A stretch of DNA of 64,000 bases, from contig WARS01000034.1 in NCBI GenBank assembly GCA_008933995.1, positions 5,052,207 to 5,116,206 on the forward strand. Direction: 5' to 3'. This DNA is from Datnioides undecimradiatus (taxonomy: Eukaryota > Chordata > Actinopteri > Lobotiformes > Datnioididae). The position numbers were made by a program, and so were the translations under genes. Positions 10,068 to 20,621 of this stretch are shown piece by piece; position 1 is the stretch's first letter, and every line of letters starts with the position of its first letter. Below the pieces are notes generated by a model. The model searched no databases. It saw only the letters and a program-made list of their open reading frames with translations, and had not been told where the DNA came from.

Positions 10068-12740
10068 CTTGCCGGTGTGGTCATGCTTCATCTCCCAGCA
10101 TTTGGGCAGCTCCAGTTGTTTGTTGGCGAACATGTTGAGGAAGGCCACCAGGTCCCTGTTGTGCTGGTAGCACTCGAAGTGGTGAGCATCCCGATGCACC
10201 TTACTGATCATATGCTTCAGACACGTGTCGGTGGTGAACAAGCGGCAGGCACTCTGAGACACAGACGGTGAGGGAAGGAGTGAAGTTTTGTTAAGAGTTG
10301 TCTGACTGAGCCACCCTGTAACTGCTATCCAGCACCGTCATCAGATATGTGTTTTCTGTTCATGAATAAGGGACTGTATGAGTCACTTCATGAGTGTATG
10401 TAGCCAACAGAGGTTAAAGAGAAGACCTTGCAAGTTCCCAAAACAAATTACAGTGTGTGTTTCTATGAGAAGGAAGAAGAGGAAAAGAAAGCTGGTGTGG
10501 TTGAAGGAAGAAGAGAGAGAAGAAGAAGAAAACAAGTGTCCGTACAGGGTTGGAATGTAGCACAGTGAAGAAGCCGGGGCTGGTGAGGAACTTGGCGCTG
10601 GGACGACTGGAGAAGGAGTGTGAGGTGAGACCTGGAGCTGGACTGAGCCACGCTGTTGTCCCTACGCAGCTCTGCAACACAAAAACACAGAGTCCAAAAA
10701 AAAAGCACAAAAAGGAGTTAACAGACTACACAGACCAGAATGCACTGCGGTGAGAGGATAACCTGGGATGGACGGGTGCGTATCTGTCTCATCTGGTGGC
10801 AGCTCATTGGCCGGCTGCTCCTCAGGTCTGCTGTCATTGGTTATCGTCCTGTGTATACTCTGATACCTGGAGGTGTGTGTAAATTAGGGGATGGAGTGGA
10901 GAACTCCAACACGTTTTTCAGCTTTTACTGCTTGTATTTACACTTTGTGTCTGTTCTGACCTGCGGTTCAGCTGCTCCGTCTGCTGTATAGAGTTGGACC
11001 TCTGGAGGGTCTGCGGGCGGCGGAGTGGTGGTTCTGTTCCCGTGGTCCACGTAAACAATGCGACCGTGCCTGTCGATTCGAGCCTCCCAGTCTGGTTCAC
11101 AAACACACAAACAATGCATAGCTTTGGTATCTACACAGACAAACATAACTAATTTTATGCATCATTGAATTGTTTAATGTTTATTAACAATTAATAATGT
11201 TTAACAAATAAATGCTTTGGAGCACAATGGAAATGAACTAATTTGTGCAATGTTATGTCACTAGATATGATTACAGCTACTCTGTTATCAAGTATTCATT
11301 AAGCGGACACACACACACTTATCTAAAACTAATTGTAACCGTGACACTAAAATCAGGCCTCAACTCCAAACAGCCATTGAGCCCACACACACAGGTGGTA
11401 GTGGCTCGTCCACTCTCTGGTAGCGACTGATGTCATGACGAACAGAGGGCGGGGAGCAAACAGACTGGTGGCCGTTGACCTGAGCTGAGGCACCTACAGA
11501 CACCAAACTATTTAACATTTTAGATAAGCCTTTTTCTGACTTCTACACACCAGTAAATATATTCCCAGCAGAGCTGCAAACCCTCCTGACCTTCAGAGCA
11601 GCGGCGCTGACAGCTGGTTCATCTCCCCTCGATCACAGCGCTGTTACCTACCATCATCTAATACTGCCAAAGGGTTAACAAGCACAACTCTTCTCCCTGT
11701 AATCCAGCAGCCAGCTCTGGTGGAGCTGAGCAGCAGGGGTGTGGAAATGTAGAAGTGTGCACATGTAAATAAAATTAATACATAAAGCAGAAACATTTGT
11801 ATTGGAATTTTAATGCTTAAAATAAATAAATACAAATCTGCCCTGTATCTCACCTGTCTCTCTCTCCACCCCAGCTGTCCCATTCAGACTCTCTCTAGAC
11901 CTGCACACATCCTGGTTTTGGGGCACACCTCCAGAGGCCTGCAGAGACTGCCTCCTCCTCCTCCACACTTTCACCTCCTGCCTGTCCCCGCTGCGGGCTC
12001 CAGCTCCTGAAATTTAAACAATACTTTTGTGTTTTTATGTGTGTGCGACGCGACAAAGAGGCAGAATCAAATCCTAAAGTAACTCTCTCCCATTTTGCAT
12101 TCACAGAAGTGTGGTTTAGCCCATTTGCCTCACTGCGTTTGGTCTCCGGTAGCACCCTCTGCAGCAGGTTCAGCCCCTGCAGACTCAGGCTGAGCACTCG
12201 CAGAGGAACCTGCCTCTGTTGTGGCTATGGCTCCAGGCTCAGCTCCAGTCTGTCCCTGTGGCTCTGCCTCTTTCCCATGCTGAGACTCAGATGTAGATGA
12301 AGCTAAGTCTGTGTTCTACTGTGTCCTCGCCTCCTGTGACTGCTCCCTGTGCTGCCCTGCAGTCTCCTCGTCATCAGAGTCTATGTGCTGCATGACATTG
12401 AGCCGCGTGTCTGTTGGAAAGTTGGACCGGAGTTTCGGCAAAGGCCCCGCCAGAGGACAGTCTCCGGAGCTCCTGGGTGTCTCTATGGCATCCAGGTAGT
12501 CACTGAGTGACACCTGCCGGTGGGCGTGGCCGCCGAGAGCCACAGGAAAAAGATCCTCATCTTGCATCTGCCCGTGGCTCCCGCCAAATGCTGTCATCGC
12601 CATAGTAACAAGCACCAGTGACTATCAGGGAGCCCTCATCAGAGCCCGTAGGAGAGGGTCCGCATGTGCCGCGCAAGGATGAAGATTGGTGAGGGAGGTC
12701 CTCATTGTCAGAGGGGCTGCCGGGGCTCAGCATTCACTGC
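10068..12740 (-). pseudogene. hecw2: HECW2 pseudogene, central acidic and WW exon block
   Basis: The large central exon (~11900-12740) contains [10 protein letters not shown] and [15 protein letters not shown] followed by HIDSDDEE, as in HECW proteins, then a low-complexity Glu/Ala/Gly-rich tail. An in-frame TAG lies at 12316-12318, and the frame changes at least once upstream (about 12560-12735). Exon 11393-11479 gives VNGHQ and [15 protein letters not shown]. Exon 10961-11091 is WW domain 1: [10 protein letters not shown] and [10 protein letters not shown] are readable, then the frame slips near 11018-11027 and the second signature Trp is absent, while [14 protein letters not shown] follows in another frame. 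Exon 10780-10866 is in frame. Exon ~10538-10671 slips frame between LTLLLQS and AKFLTSPGFFTVLHSN. Exon 10068-10253 opens the second WW domain. Confidence 0.9.
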
Positions 12741-13579
12741 GCCACCCAAGATGGTTCCCACAGTGTCTGGGGAAGCTTCTGACAGCAAGAGGAATACAAC
12801 CCAAACCCAAATCAGATGCTTTATTGTTCTAAACGCCATGTGAACTAGTTATTTTCAGTGTTATGACCTACACCAAACGTTAGCCTTTGCTGCGTCCAAA
12901 CCGTCTCAGCAGAACAGGAAGAATCAGTGGTTTTAAAGTTGTACACACACACACAGTTTAATGAGCTGCTTTAACAGTTTTACACATTAGATGTATAAAA
13001 GTGACTCCTATTGCTTATTTGTAATAAGGCAAATCAAATCTATTCAACTTAATATTGAATTTTAATTTAATTAGTTTTTTTTCCCCCACTCTGTAGCTCA
13101 TAAGCTACAACTTTTAAACATGTGGCTGCTAATCAAATTATGTCAAATAAACACACACACCTTGTCCAGTGGGAGTGATATCCACCCTGAACAGGAGCTG
13201 CCCGCTCACATGATCCATAAGGAGACGATGGCATAGGCTGTAGCTGATGGGCTGGTCGTTGCACACAGACGGATGTAGTTACACACACTCCTGCGTACAT
13301 ACAGTGTTTCTCTTATATAAAATGTATCAAAATCGGAAAATAACGTGCTGAACATATGAAAAAGTTTCACATTCTGGGAATTTGTGATTTCAGCGCCGTT
13401 TGCTTCACCTCACACACACACACACATCATGGATCACAGGGGAGTACATGACGTCCCCAGTTGAGTCAGTGCGGTCAAGTGCTGTATACACACACACACA
13501 CACCCACGCACTTTCAGTACAGCTTCAGTTTTCATGGCCAGTCTATTCAAACACCTGCATGCATGAACACAATACGTAC

Positions 13580-13604
13580 GTGTGTGTGTGTGTGTGTGTG
13601 TGTG
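13580..13604. repeat. (GT)n microsatellite at the truncated 3' LTR edge
   Basis: About 12 GT units directly next to the place where the 3' LTR sequence stops (13606). The microsatellite may mark the deletion or recombination point. Confidence 0.95.
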
Positions 13605-13605
13605 G

Positions 13606-13699
13606 GCCCAGGTGTAGCTCATACCCCAGACGATCCCGCCATTCAGCACCTGCAGAGGAACCTTAAACAGGGACACCTAGTGTCCAGGAGGGGTCATCA
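13606..13699 (-). repeat. 3' LTR fragment
   Basis: It begins TGATGACC right after a run of nine G on the minus strand, and its inner part matches the 5' LTR. It stops after about 94 bp at a (TG)n tract (13580-13604); the promoter, polyadenylation signal and LTR end are gone. Confidence 0.75.
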
Positions 13700-13981
13700 C
13701 CCCCCCCCATATAAGAGGGGTTCCCATTGGGAAGCCCAGACGGCACTACTGAAAATCAAACAGTACATTTTTTTCCTCTTTAAATAAACTTGTGCAATCA
13801 TTTTAGCTTCCACCAATTTTGTCCTGAATTTATAACTATACTCACTGATTCTGGAGTGACCTTACCAAACAGCCAACCTCTGCCCTGCAACCCAGCAACC
13901 CCTGGCACCTGGAGAAGCAAATTTAAGAGTGACAGTGGCAGAGGAAGACCTGGACAGGTAACCAGAAAAGTGAGCACAATT

Positions 13982-14600
13982 TCAAGAGCAAGGTGCTCGC
14001 AGCGAAGTATCAGCCACCATATTAATGGAGAAACACAATGGGGCCATGGCCCAAGAAGACCACCAGCAGAACACCGGAGCCAACACACACCTCAAGTTGC
14101 CAACCAGACGGGCATCCACAAGGACGGACAACTCAGTGGCCTGCTCCCCAGACAAGTGCCCAACCAAAGATTTCAAAACATTCAGGGTTTCAGAATTCTT
14201 TAACCTGCCCCGCAATATACTCTCGTCAGGCAAAAATGCCACATCATCCTCCTGTACAGACCAATTAGTTGCCAATTGTTGTTTGCGGTCATGGAGGTTT
14301 TTCATTTTTACCTGTTTAGAGGCCAGCCTCTCCTTTGCCCTCTCCCCAGCGACATACAAACGATGTCGAAAACCATTTACATAATCTATCAGATTTTTGG
14401 GAGGTTCAGACTGTGCCACTGGGTCACGGAACAAAGAAAGCGGCCCACAGACCGTATGCCCAAACACAAGATCGATTGGACTAAAACCAGTACTTTCCTG
14501 TACTACTTCCCTGGCAGCTAACAGCAACCATGGCTGCCCTTCTTCCTTCCGAGGCCAAAAAAATATTTGAGAAGATAGTTGTACGTCTTATGGACCCCTA
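13982..14600 (-). pseudogene. Gypsy integrase remnant (zinc domain plus C-terminal part, core deleted)
   Basis: The zinc-domain part near 14600-14545 (HDLSGHLGVHKTYNYLLKYFFWP) runs almost at once into REVVQESTGFSPIDLVFGH (14527 on), which normally follows the DDE core. The roughly 120-residue catalytic core is therefore absent. YVNGFRHRLYVAGERAKERL and VKMKNLHDRK are typical of the segment after the core. After about 14200 the frame drifts and no further domain is readable. Confidence 0.8.
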
Positions 14601-14827
14601 AATGCCCTGATAGATCATGTGAGGTCCTCAGCACTTCTTCCCAAAATTTAAATGGAACCACAACCTGGAAAACACGATACCCCACAAAGTTGTCCTATTG
14701 CGGCACCCATTTCCTCACCAGCAGCACCAACAAATAGCCATTAGCAGCACTCTTCCTATCAACATTTGAAATCACTTTTTCAAACAACCCACTAAGAGTA
14801 GCATCAGTCCATTGCTCTACTACCAGA

Positions 14828-15364
14828 TTAATGTGGGAAATAGACAAGAGAGTCAGGAACGGTCACAAAGAAAGTCCCACTGTCCTTGGTGTTACCTCCA
14901 CCGTCTTCAGTTTCGGCTTCTCTATGGCACATTGTCCAGGTAACTGCACAAGCAGTGAAAACATCAGGTAAACTCAGTGCACTCTCATCAGGTACTTCAA
15001 CAGAGGGGAAAGATGTAACTACAGGTGGTGGTGAACCCTCAGCCCACACACGACTACCAGCCAGGTCATTTCCCAGAATGTCGTCAACCCCTTGGATTGG
15101 TAAAGCAGGACAGACACCCATTTCCACCTCACCCTGAACCAAACCACAGCTTAGTTTAACTTTATACACAGGAACAGGCAAAACATTTAAACCCATTCCC
15201 TGCATCAAAATGCATTTTCCAGTGTCTGTTCTCTCAGAAAAAGGAAGTGCAGAACTTACAATGACTGAATTGAAAGCCCCAGTATCTCTCAGAATTTTTA
15301 CTGGTACCTTAATCCCAGTCTCTAAAGACACATGCTGAGAAATCAGAATGCTCAAGGTTGACAT
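14828..15364 (-). pseudogene. Gypsy aspartic protease region
   Basis: VPVKILRDTGAFNSVIVSS holds the DTG catalytic triad of a retroviral-type aspartic protease, followed by GVDDILGNDLAGSRVW, the usual second conserved block. The frame stops at 14828. The sequence continues without a gap toward an integrase zinc domain (LRTSHDLSGHLGVHKTYN, about 14600-14560), with no RT in between. Confidence 0.85.
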
Positions 15365-16700
15365 TCAATCTAGGTTTCAAGTGTTCACCAGGAAAAACAC
15401 AGGAAGAAACATCTGGAGAAATGGTAGGACTACAATTTCTGACCGGAGCACAAAATGCAATTGGCTTGACCTGTGTATCCTTCAATCCACTGTTAGCATC
15501 AGACTTAAGAGGACATTCAGCTTTCCAGTGTCCCCTCCCTTTACAGTAGTTACACTCTTTGTTTGGATCGAACTGCAAACGGCGGTGTGAGGCCTTGTCT
15601 GGCTTACTGTGGCAAGGACTTGCTCCTTCCTTCCATTTAACTGTTGTGTGAGACTTAATGCAATCAGCTCGGTACCCAGCAGCCTCTTGAGCATGGAGCC
15701 CACGATCAAACCTGTGCGTTAGCACATATTCATCAGCTAGTTTAGCAGCCTCTGCAGCAGTTTTCACTGCATGTTCACCAATATATACAGCAATTTGGCT
15801 GGGAACTGAATTTTTGAACTGCTCCAAGACTACCAAGTCACACAAAGCTTCCTAAGTATGAACCCCCAACGAAGTACACCACCGATTAAAATGAGTGGTT
15901 AACTCCTTGGCAAACTCCATGTGTGTCTGCCTACCAGCCTTCTCCCAGGACCTAAACATCTGCCGGTATGCCTCTGGCACCAACTCATAAGCCCTCAGTA
16001 CTGCAGCCTCAACTGTTGAATATACTTTTCTTTCAGTCACTGTCAGAGCAGAGTGGGCTTCTGGAGCTTTACCTGTCAAAATGCATTGCAAAAGTAAGGT
16101 GCAATCCGAATCTGTCCACTCTCTGCTCTCAGCTACCCGTTCAAACAGTGAGAAAAACGTATCTGGGTCATGGCTCACAAAACTGAGGAACCAATCGGAG
16201 ATTACTGGCCACATCAAAAGATCCTGAAGTAGATCTTATACTTCTGGAAACACTTGAACTTAGCCTTCTCTCTTCCATCTCAAGTCTTTAAATCTCAGCT
16301 TCCCTCTTTAACTTCTCAATGGCCAATCTTTCCCTTTTTGTGTGCAATAAAAGTAATTCTTTTCTCTGTTCAAAAGGTTAAACCCGCCTCTGTTGGATCA
16401 GCTGCATCAAAAATTTCTAACCCTGGACCAACCACACGCATCTTAGGTCTGACCACACCTTGTTCAAACAAATTGGCTCTAATGATAGCTTTAATCTTCT
16501 CCTTCATCCTTTTACCACCCACTTCCAAGCTGAAATGCTCTGCCACCTTAATCAACTGCTCCCTTGAAAAACAGTCCAATAACTCCTCAGAAGGAGACCT
16601 CAAAAAGCCATGGTTCATGAAACAGTCCAATTTACAACAGAACCTGGATACAACCCTGCAGCACCTGAACCCATATAGCCCCAGCGCAAAATCCACCAGG
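15309..16700 (-). pseudogene. Gypsy gag with SCAN-like capsid and zinc knuckle
   Basis: The N-terminal part (16370-16696) has SREQLIKVAEHFSLEVGGKR, a helical segment common at the start of such gags. The middle part (15852-16217) has YRQMFRSWEKAGRQTHMEF and LTTHFNRWC. After a single in-frame TAG at about 15849-15852 it continues as LCDLVVLEQFKNSVP and AAEAAKLADEY, the pattern of a SCAN domain. A CCHC zinc knuckle follows (CNYCKGRGHWKAEC). SCAN domains are thought to derive from the capsid of Gmr1-like Gypsy elements, so the resemblance fits the family. The stop and frame changes make it inactive. Confidence 0.85.
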
Positions 16701-17189
16701 TCACCATAACCTGTCCCTCTAACTGCCGGTCCAAAGTCTAACTAAGCTCCTCCCTAGTCTTCAGGTGTTACCTGTGGTGGGTAATTAAGCACTGTAGCCC
16801 ATCAACTCGGTAAGGCAACCACAAAATGGTGACCCCCCTGCAGCTGCGCCCCCGAGACAACTGCTCCAGCCACGTTCTCACCACTGTAACACCCCCCCAC
16901 CAACTCCAAAGGGAAGACGCTCTTTAGCCTACTAGGGACAACACTTTACAAAAGGCTGACAGAGCCCAGAGCCCCAAAGACACCAAAATAACACCGCCTA
17001 GCAATCCAGGACAAATCATCCACCTCTCAAAAAGAGCTGCTCAACACAGCGCACAACAACAAAACAACCAGCTTGCCACCCCCCAACCAACCAGATGGTG
17101 CACTCAGCAATACAAGTGAGGCACAATCAGTTTCTGCTCATCCTGCAACATAATCACCTGTGCTCCACAAGGCCAAACCAGATCATCAA

Positions 17190-17207
17190 ATCCTGGACGA
17201 GCCCCCA
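17190..17207 (-). other. Primer binding site, tRNA-Pro-like
   Basis: TGGGGGCTCGTCCAGGAT follows the LTR end after 2 bp. It matches the well-known proline-tRNA primer binding site of retroelements with one difference (A for G). Confidence 0.8.
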
Positions 17208-17209
17208 CT

Positions 17210-17493
17210 TGTTACAGCCTGGCTCAACAACTGTAACAAAATGGGGGAGACGAGCTGTAGCAACCAAAAGAATAATTTATTTATTTCAACAAAAATACAA
17301 CAGCCAAAACCAACCAGAACACATGAGAAATGTCAGCCGTCCCATGTTGGGCTGGGAGATAAAATCTCCCCCCGGAGAAAGAGAAAGAGAGAGCCAATGG
17401 ATAAACAAGGTATATATCCAGGGAGCACACCAGGACCAAGTGTAGCTCATACCCCAGACGATCCCTCCATTCAGCAACGGCAGAGGAACCTTA
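17210..17493 (-). repeat. 5' LTR (truncated at its outer end)
   Basis: On the minus strand it has a TATATA box near 17410, an AATAAATAAA run near 17275-17285 as the polyadenylation signal, and an end in CTGTAACA at 17210. The outer 34 bp or so present in the 3' copy (13666-13699) are missing here, so the LTR has lost its start at the junction with the HECW2 exon. Confidence 0.8.
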
Positions 17494-18727
17494 TGAGATA
17501 TGAGTCTCTGCACGGGGATGATCAGCTGACCCAGAAACCGCTTGATGATTGGTCGGCTCTTAGCAAATTTATCCTTCACCTCGATCTCCAGCACGTCCGT
17601 CATCAGAGCCACAAAGGTGTATTTCTACAGAGAGACCGACCATGAAAAGTACAGTTTTACATTCACTGTCTGGTGTATTGACAGCACGTATTTAGAAATA
17701 CATTTGTTGTAGATGTCATTAAATTAAATTCTATGCTGTTTGTTGGTTCAACTTCTGCTTTTGTTAGACTTTGGTCATTCATGTGACCCCACCATATTAA
17801 TTCATTTCTGTTTTTGTATCTTTAAAGTCCCTGAGGTCAAATGTCACACCTGTTATCAGTTTGCACAGGTTTTTGTAGAACAATAATACACAGAGTGTCT
17901 AAAATGCATGAGCACGCTGATCACAAGCAGCAGATATAACATTACACAGAACATTCACACTGCATGTTTTAACAGGAAGTTCAAAGATAAGATATTGCAG
18001 TGGATCTTGTCTTTCTGCTGTGAAACATACAGTAAGCAGTGTGTGAAAAAGTGATGCTATGCCATTATTTTTAATCAATGCTGCAGCTATAGTGTGTGCA
18101 GGTATATGTGTGTGTTGACTTCTCCATGCCACACAGGGTTGGTGGCGTTGGTTATGATTGAGGAGCGTCTCTCCTGGCCGTGGTGGGTGAACTTTGGGAG
18201 GCTGCTCCTCTTCCCGGGCTGGACGGACATCTTCAGGTAGGGGTCGGGGCTGAAGAACATGCCCTTCTTCAGCCCCGCCACTCTAATGTCTGGGGAAGAA
18301 AAACGGTTTTCAGCACGTGTGTTTATTTTACTTTTACTAGACCACAATTACACACTAGTTCTACTCCTCTCACCTGATAGGGTAAAGCTGACTAGTTTCC
18401 GACAATGCTCGGTCCCTGATGGGTCCTCCACTTCTACGAGGGTTTGCTGAAGAGTTAAAAGGAGGAATCGTCACATGGTGAGAAACCTGATTCAAGCTGA
18501 TTGCTTTAAATTTTCCTGACTCAACTGGAGCAAACGTCTCCTCACCTCAGCTGCTGCTGCAGAGAGCTCAGTGACGTCCACCTCTAGTTCACTCACCTCC
18601 CCGAGCTGACTCTGACTGCATCTCACAGTTTGTTTCCAGCTCTCAGACGAGTCGAGCAAAATATGTTGGCCTATAAGTTCTGGGTGTCACAGGAGCATCT
18701 GACCCACCTTCAAGGAGTTGTGAGATA

Positions 18728-19140
18728 ATGCTTTTGTCACGGCTTGGTTACGAGGAAGAGAGCAGGACCCAAATGCAGGCAGGGACAAGGGGCAAAAGAT
18801 ATTTTAACAGTTTATTTAAGGACTTATGCTTACGGGTGGTCGAGGCAGGCAGGGTCGAAGTCCAGGTAATCAGTCCGAACATGATGTGGCACATAAAAAA
18901 AACCAAAAACCAAAATCACAATGGGCACAAGGAAAGCACATGGACACAAGGTAGGAACATAGACGCTAACACAGCAAATGAACAGAACAAAGGAAATGGA
19001 AAAACTCAAATAGACAAGGGGAGGGCAGGAAAACAAGACACAGGTGAGACCAATCAACTAATCAAGAACAGGAAACAAGTAAACGGAAACACACACGGGA
19101 AACACTTTTCAAAATAAAACAGAAATAACAAAACAAGAAG
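18728..19140. repeat. Dispersed repeat, unclassified
   Basis: The stretch starting near GTCACGGCTTGG with the phrase AGCAGGACCCAAATGCAGG and a TTTATTTAAGGAC segment looks like a non-autonomous repeat I recall from many fish genomes. No terminal repeats or ORF of its own were identified. The open frame that crosses it has no recognisable domain. Confidence 0.45.
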
Positions 19141-19159
19141 AGTTCAGTCGTTCAGTCGC

Positions 19160-19510
19160 TGTGTTAGTGGAGGATCTGCAGCTAACAAGCCAACACAGTC
19201 AGACATCAGCATGCTAACATAGTCAATGTGTCAATGCTAACATGCTGACACTTAACAGACATATAGCAACGTTTATGTCAAAGCCATGTTCGTCATCTTA
19301 GTTTGGCATGTTTGCTAATTAGCAGTAAACACAAAGTGCAGCCGAGGCCGATGGGAATGTAGGTAGTTTTGCAGGAATTTGGTCATGAACCAAAAAGTCA
19401 CGTGGCAGTTCATCCTCAGGGGACCACATAAAAACGTAAGCCATCCAATAGTTGTGAAGAGATTTCAGGAAGACATTACCGCCCCTAGAGTCTGAGCATG
19501 TAAAATTAAT
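19160..19510. repeat. Dispersed fish repeat (GCTAACATGCTAA-type)
   Basis: Repeated GCTAACA/ATGCTAA words, then AATTAGCAGTAAACACAAAG, TTTGGTCATGAACC and CCATCCAATAGTTGTGAAG follow the layout of a high-copy repeat that I recall from percomorph genomes. I cannot assign it to a transposon family. Confidence 0.5.
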
Positions 19511-19607
19511 AAATTGCTGGATTAAGGATGAGAGGTGTCGTTGCTCTTAATGTTCCACTTACGCCATGATAATATTTAAAGCAAATCTTGGTCTCTGCTG
19601 TGGAGAG

Positions 19608-19608
<1 letters not shown>

Positions 19609-19652
<44 letters not shown>
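19609..19652. repeat. (AC)n microsatellite
   Basis: About 22 uninterrupted AC units inside the repeat nest between the HECW2 pseudogene and rdx. Confidence 0.97.
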
Positions 19653-19655
<3 letters not shown>

Positions 19656-20230
19656 GGACAGAACTTTTTTCACGCCCCCCCTGAATTGAAATACTTTTGA
19701 GAACCTGATAATATTTATTTATTTATCTGTACAAACCACTGTATGAGTTGCTGTCACCAGCATTCTGCATACAATCACCTGATTATTAAAATAGATGAAT
19801 AAAATGAGCTGAGATAACATCTGCAACAACTTAAAACAATTTCCAAGTTCAGTTCATGAACTCAGTTTGTAACATTTAAACAAGACTGCTCAGTCTGTGT
19901 GATTCTCAAAACAGAGAAAAAAGTGCAATGATTCCCTGGGATGTGCATTTTTAGAAACTCTCCCCTGAAATGTCAAATACACGTCTCCCGACCGTGTCAC
20001 TGGGGAGAGGGACAGTATTCAGTGTCTTAGCACTTTTCTCACCTAGCATGATTGTGACCGTGTCCAATGCTGCCGGGAGTATTAGCTCCTCTGCTATCGT
20101 GTGAGGTTTTTTTTGCAGCTTGCGATGTGGTGGCCAACTGTGTACGAGGCTAACAGTGCTTTTCTATTTACTGCGCTCACACAATGACCGGCCTGTTGGG
20201 GACAGCTTTCGATGAAAGAAGTCCGGGGGC

Positions 20231-20523
20231 TTATTGACATAACTGGGGTGTGAAGTCTCCAGGTGCCGTCTTCATTTGTTTGGTGTCATGCTGTCCGCTG
20301 CCAGTTTTTAGGCATAAAACACACACAGGTCTTTCGTCATTCACGACCGTAAACCCAAGGGCTATGTAGGCTTCGTATTTCCTGGTCTTATTAGGTTTAT
20401 GCCTGTTACCGCCACTTGCTTTTCTTGCTCTGTACACCGGTGTGTACTTCTTCTACTGGGTGGAACAGGCAGCCTGTTGATTAGTTTAGTCCCCCCCTGA
20501 CCCCACTATTTGAGAAGTACTGT
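20231..20523 (-). mobile_element. hAT-like transposon relict with partial BED zinc finger
   Basis: On the minus strand KTRKYEAYIALGFTVV and RPVCVLCLKT resemble the start of hAT transposases and the ZBED5-like genes derived from them (first Cys pair of a BED finger). The frame then leaves the family, without the His pair. The right edge at 20523 reads, on the minus strand, CAGTACTTCTCAAATAGTGG, like a hAT terminal repeat. A similar edge sequence lies near 19672-19711 in direct, not inverted, orientation, so the element is rearranged or nested. Confidence 0.55.
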
Positions 20524-20621
20524 CTTAAAGTGACTATCTCAATTTTAGTAACATTATTAACTGTTATTACCATTAAAATCTGTGTACTTAGAAGCGAGTA
20601 TAACAGCAACAGATACTTAGT

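Larger units (their letters stand above)
13606..17493 (-). mobile_element. Ty3/Gypsy LTR retrotransposon with SCAN-like gag, internally deleted
   Basis: The minus strand shows a 5' LTR (17493-17210), a primer binding site (17207-17190), gag (about 16700-15500), aspartic protease (15364-14828), integrase zinc domain and C-terminus (about 14680-14200), a polypurine tract (G run at about 13700-13708), and the first part of a 3' LTR (13699-13606) that ends in a TG microsatellite. The two LTR pieces share about 55 bp (13608-13665 and 17438-17493). The integrase core, RT and RNase H are missing. The protease runs directly into the integrase zinc domain, which suggests a Gmr1-like gene order but could also come from deletion. 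Several stops and frame changes make it inactive. Its 5' LTR abuts a broken C2 exon of the HECW2 pseudogene. Confidence 0.85.
333..18446 (-). pseudogene. hecw2: HECW2-like E3 ubiquitin ligase pseudogene (C2-WW-WW-HECT)
   Basis: Exon remnants run 5' to 3' on the minus strand at 18374-18446, 18120-18289, 17494-17624, 13161-~13258, ~11900-12740, 11393-11479, 10961-11091, 10780-10866, ~10538-10671, 10068-10253, 2670-~2785, 2473-2575, 2296-2389, 2126-2209, 1832-1935, 1546-1664, 1338-1449, 969-1076, 789-882, 565-694, 532-552 (fragment) and 333-447. They match HECW proteins in order. The second WW region ([17 protein letters not shown]), the LTRQRSH and GPPVLP segments fit HECW2 better than HECW1. 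Intact HECW2 is a HECT-type ubiquitin ligase that binds PPxY substrates through its WW domains. This copy cannot encode it: frames change inside many exons, TAA (2385-2387) and TAG (12316-12318) stops interrupt it, one HECT exon is gone, and no exon for the N-terminus precedes 18446. The HECT C-lobe with the catalytic cysteine is not seen; it would lie left of the window or is lost. Functional HECW2 elsewhere in the genome is expected but cannot be seen here. Confidence 0.93.
13161..18446 (-). pseudogene. hecw2: HECW2 pseudogene, C2-domain exon block
   Basis: Four remnants make the C2 domain. Exon 18374-18446 ends in RKLVSFTLS with a good GTGAGA donor. Exon 18120-18289 carries [12 protein letters not shown] and [10 protein letters not shown]. 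Exon 17494-17624 carries [16 protein letters not shown] and the PVQRL segment. Exon 13161-~13258 carries a diverged SYSLCHRL...DHVSGQL segment that closes the domain. The first two are in frame with GT/AG borders and would splice (S+D codon across 18374/18289). The third breaks off after PVQRL, where an LTR begins at 17493, so the end of that exon is missing. Known C2 domains of HECW proteins bind membranes. No exon for the preceding N-terminal domain was found between 18447 and the repeat nest. Confidence 0.9.

Noticed and set aside
333..18446. Functional HECW2 gene with sequencing errors
   Set aside because: The exon loss, multi-base deletions and LTR junction are not typical base-call errors, and rdx in the same window is error-free.
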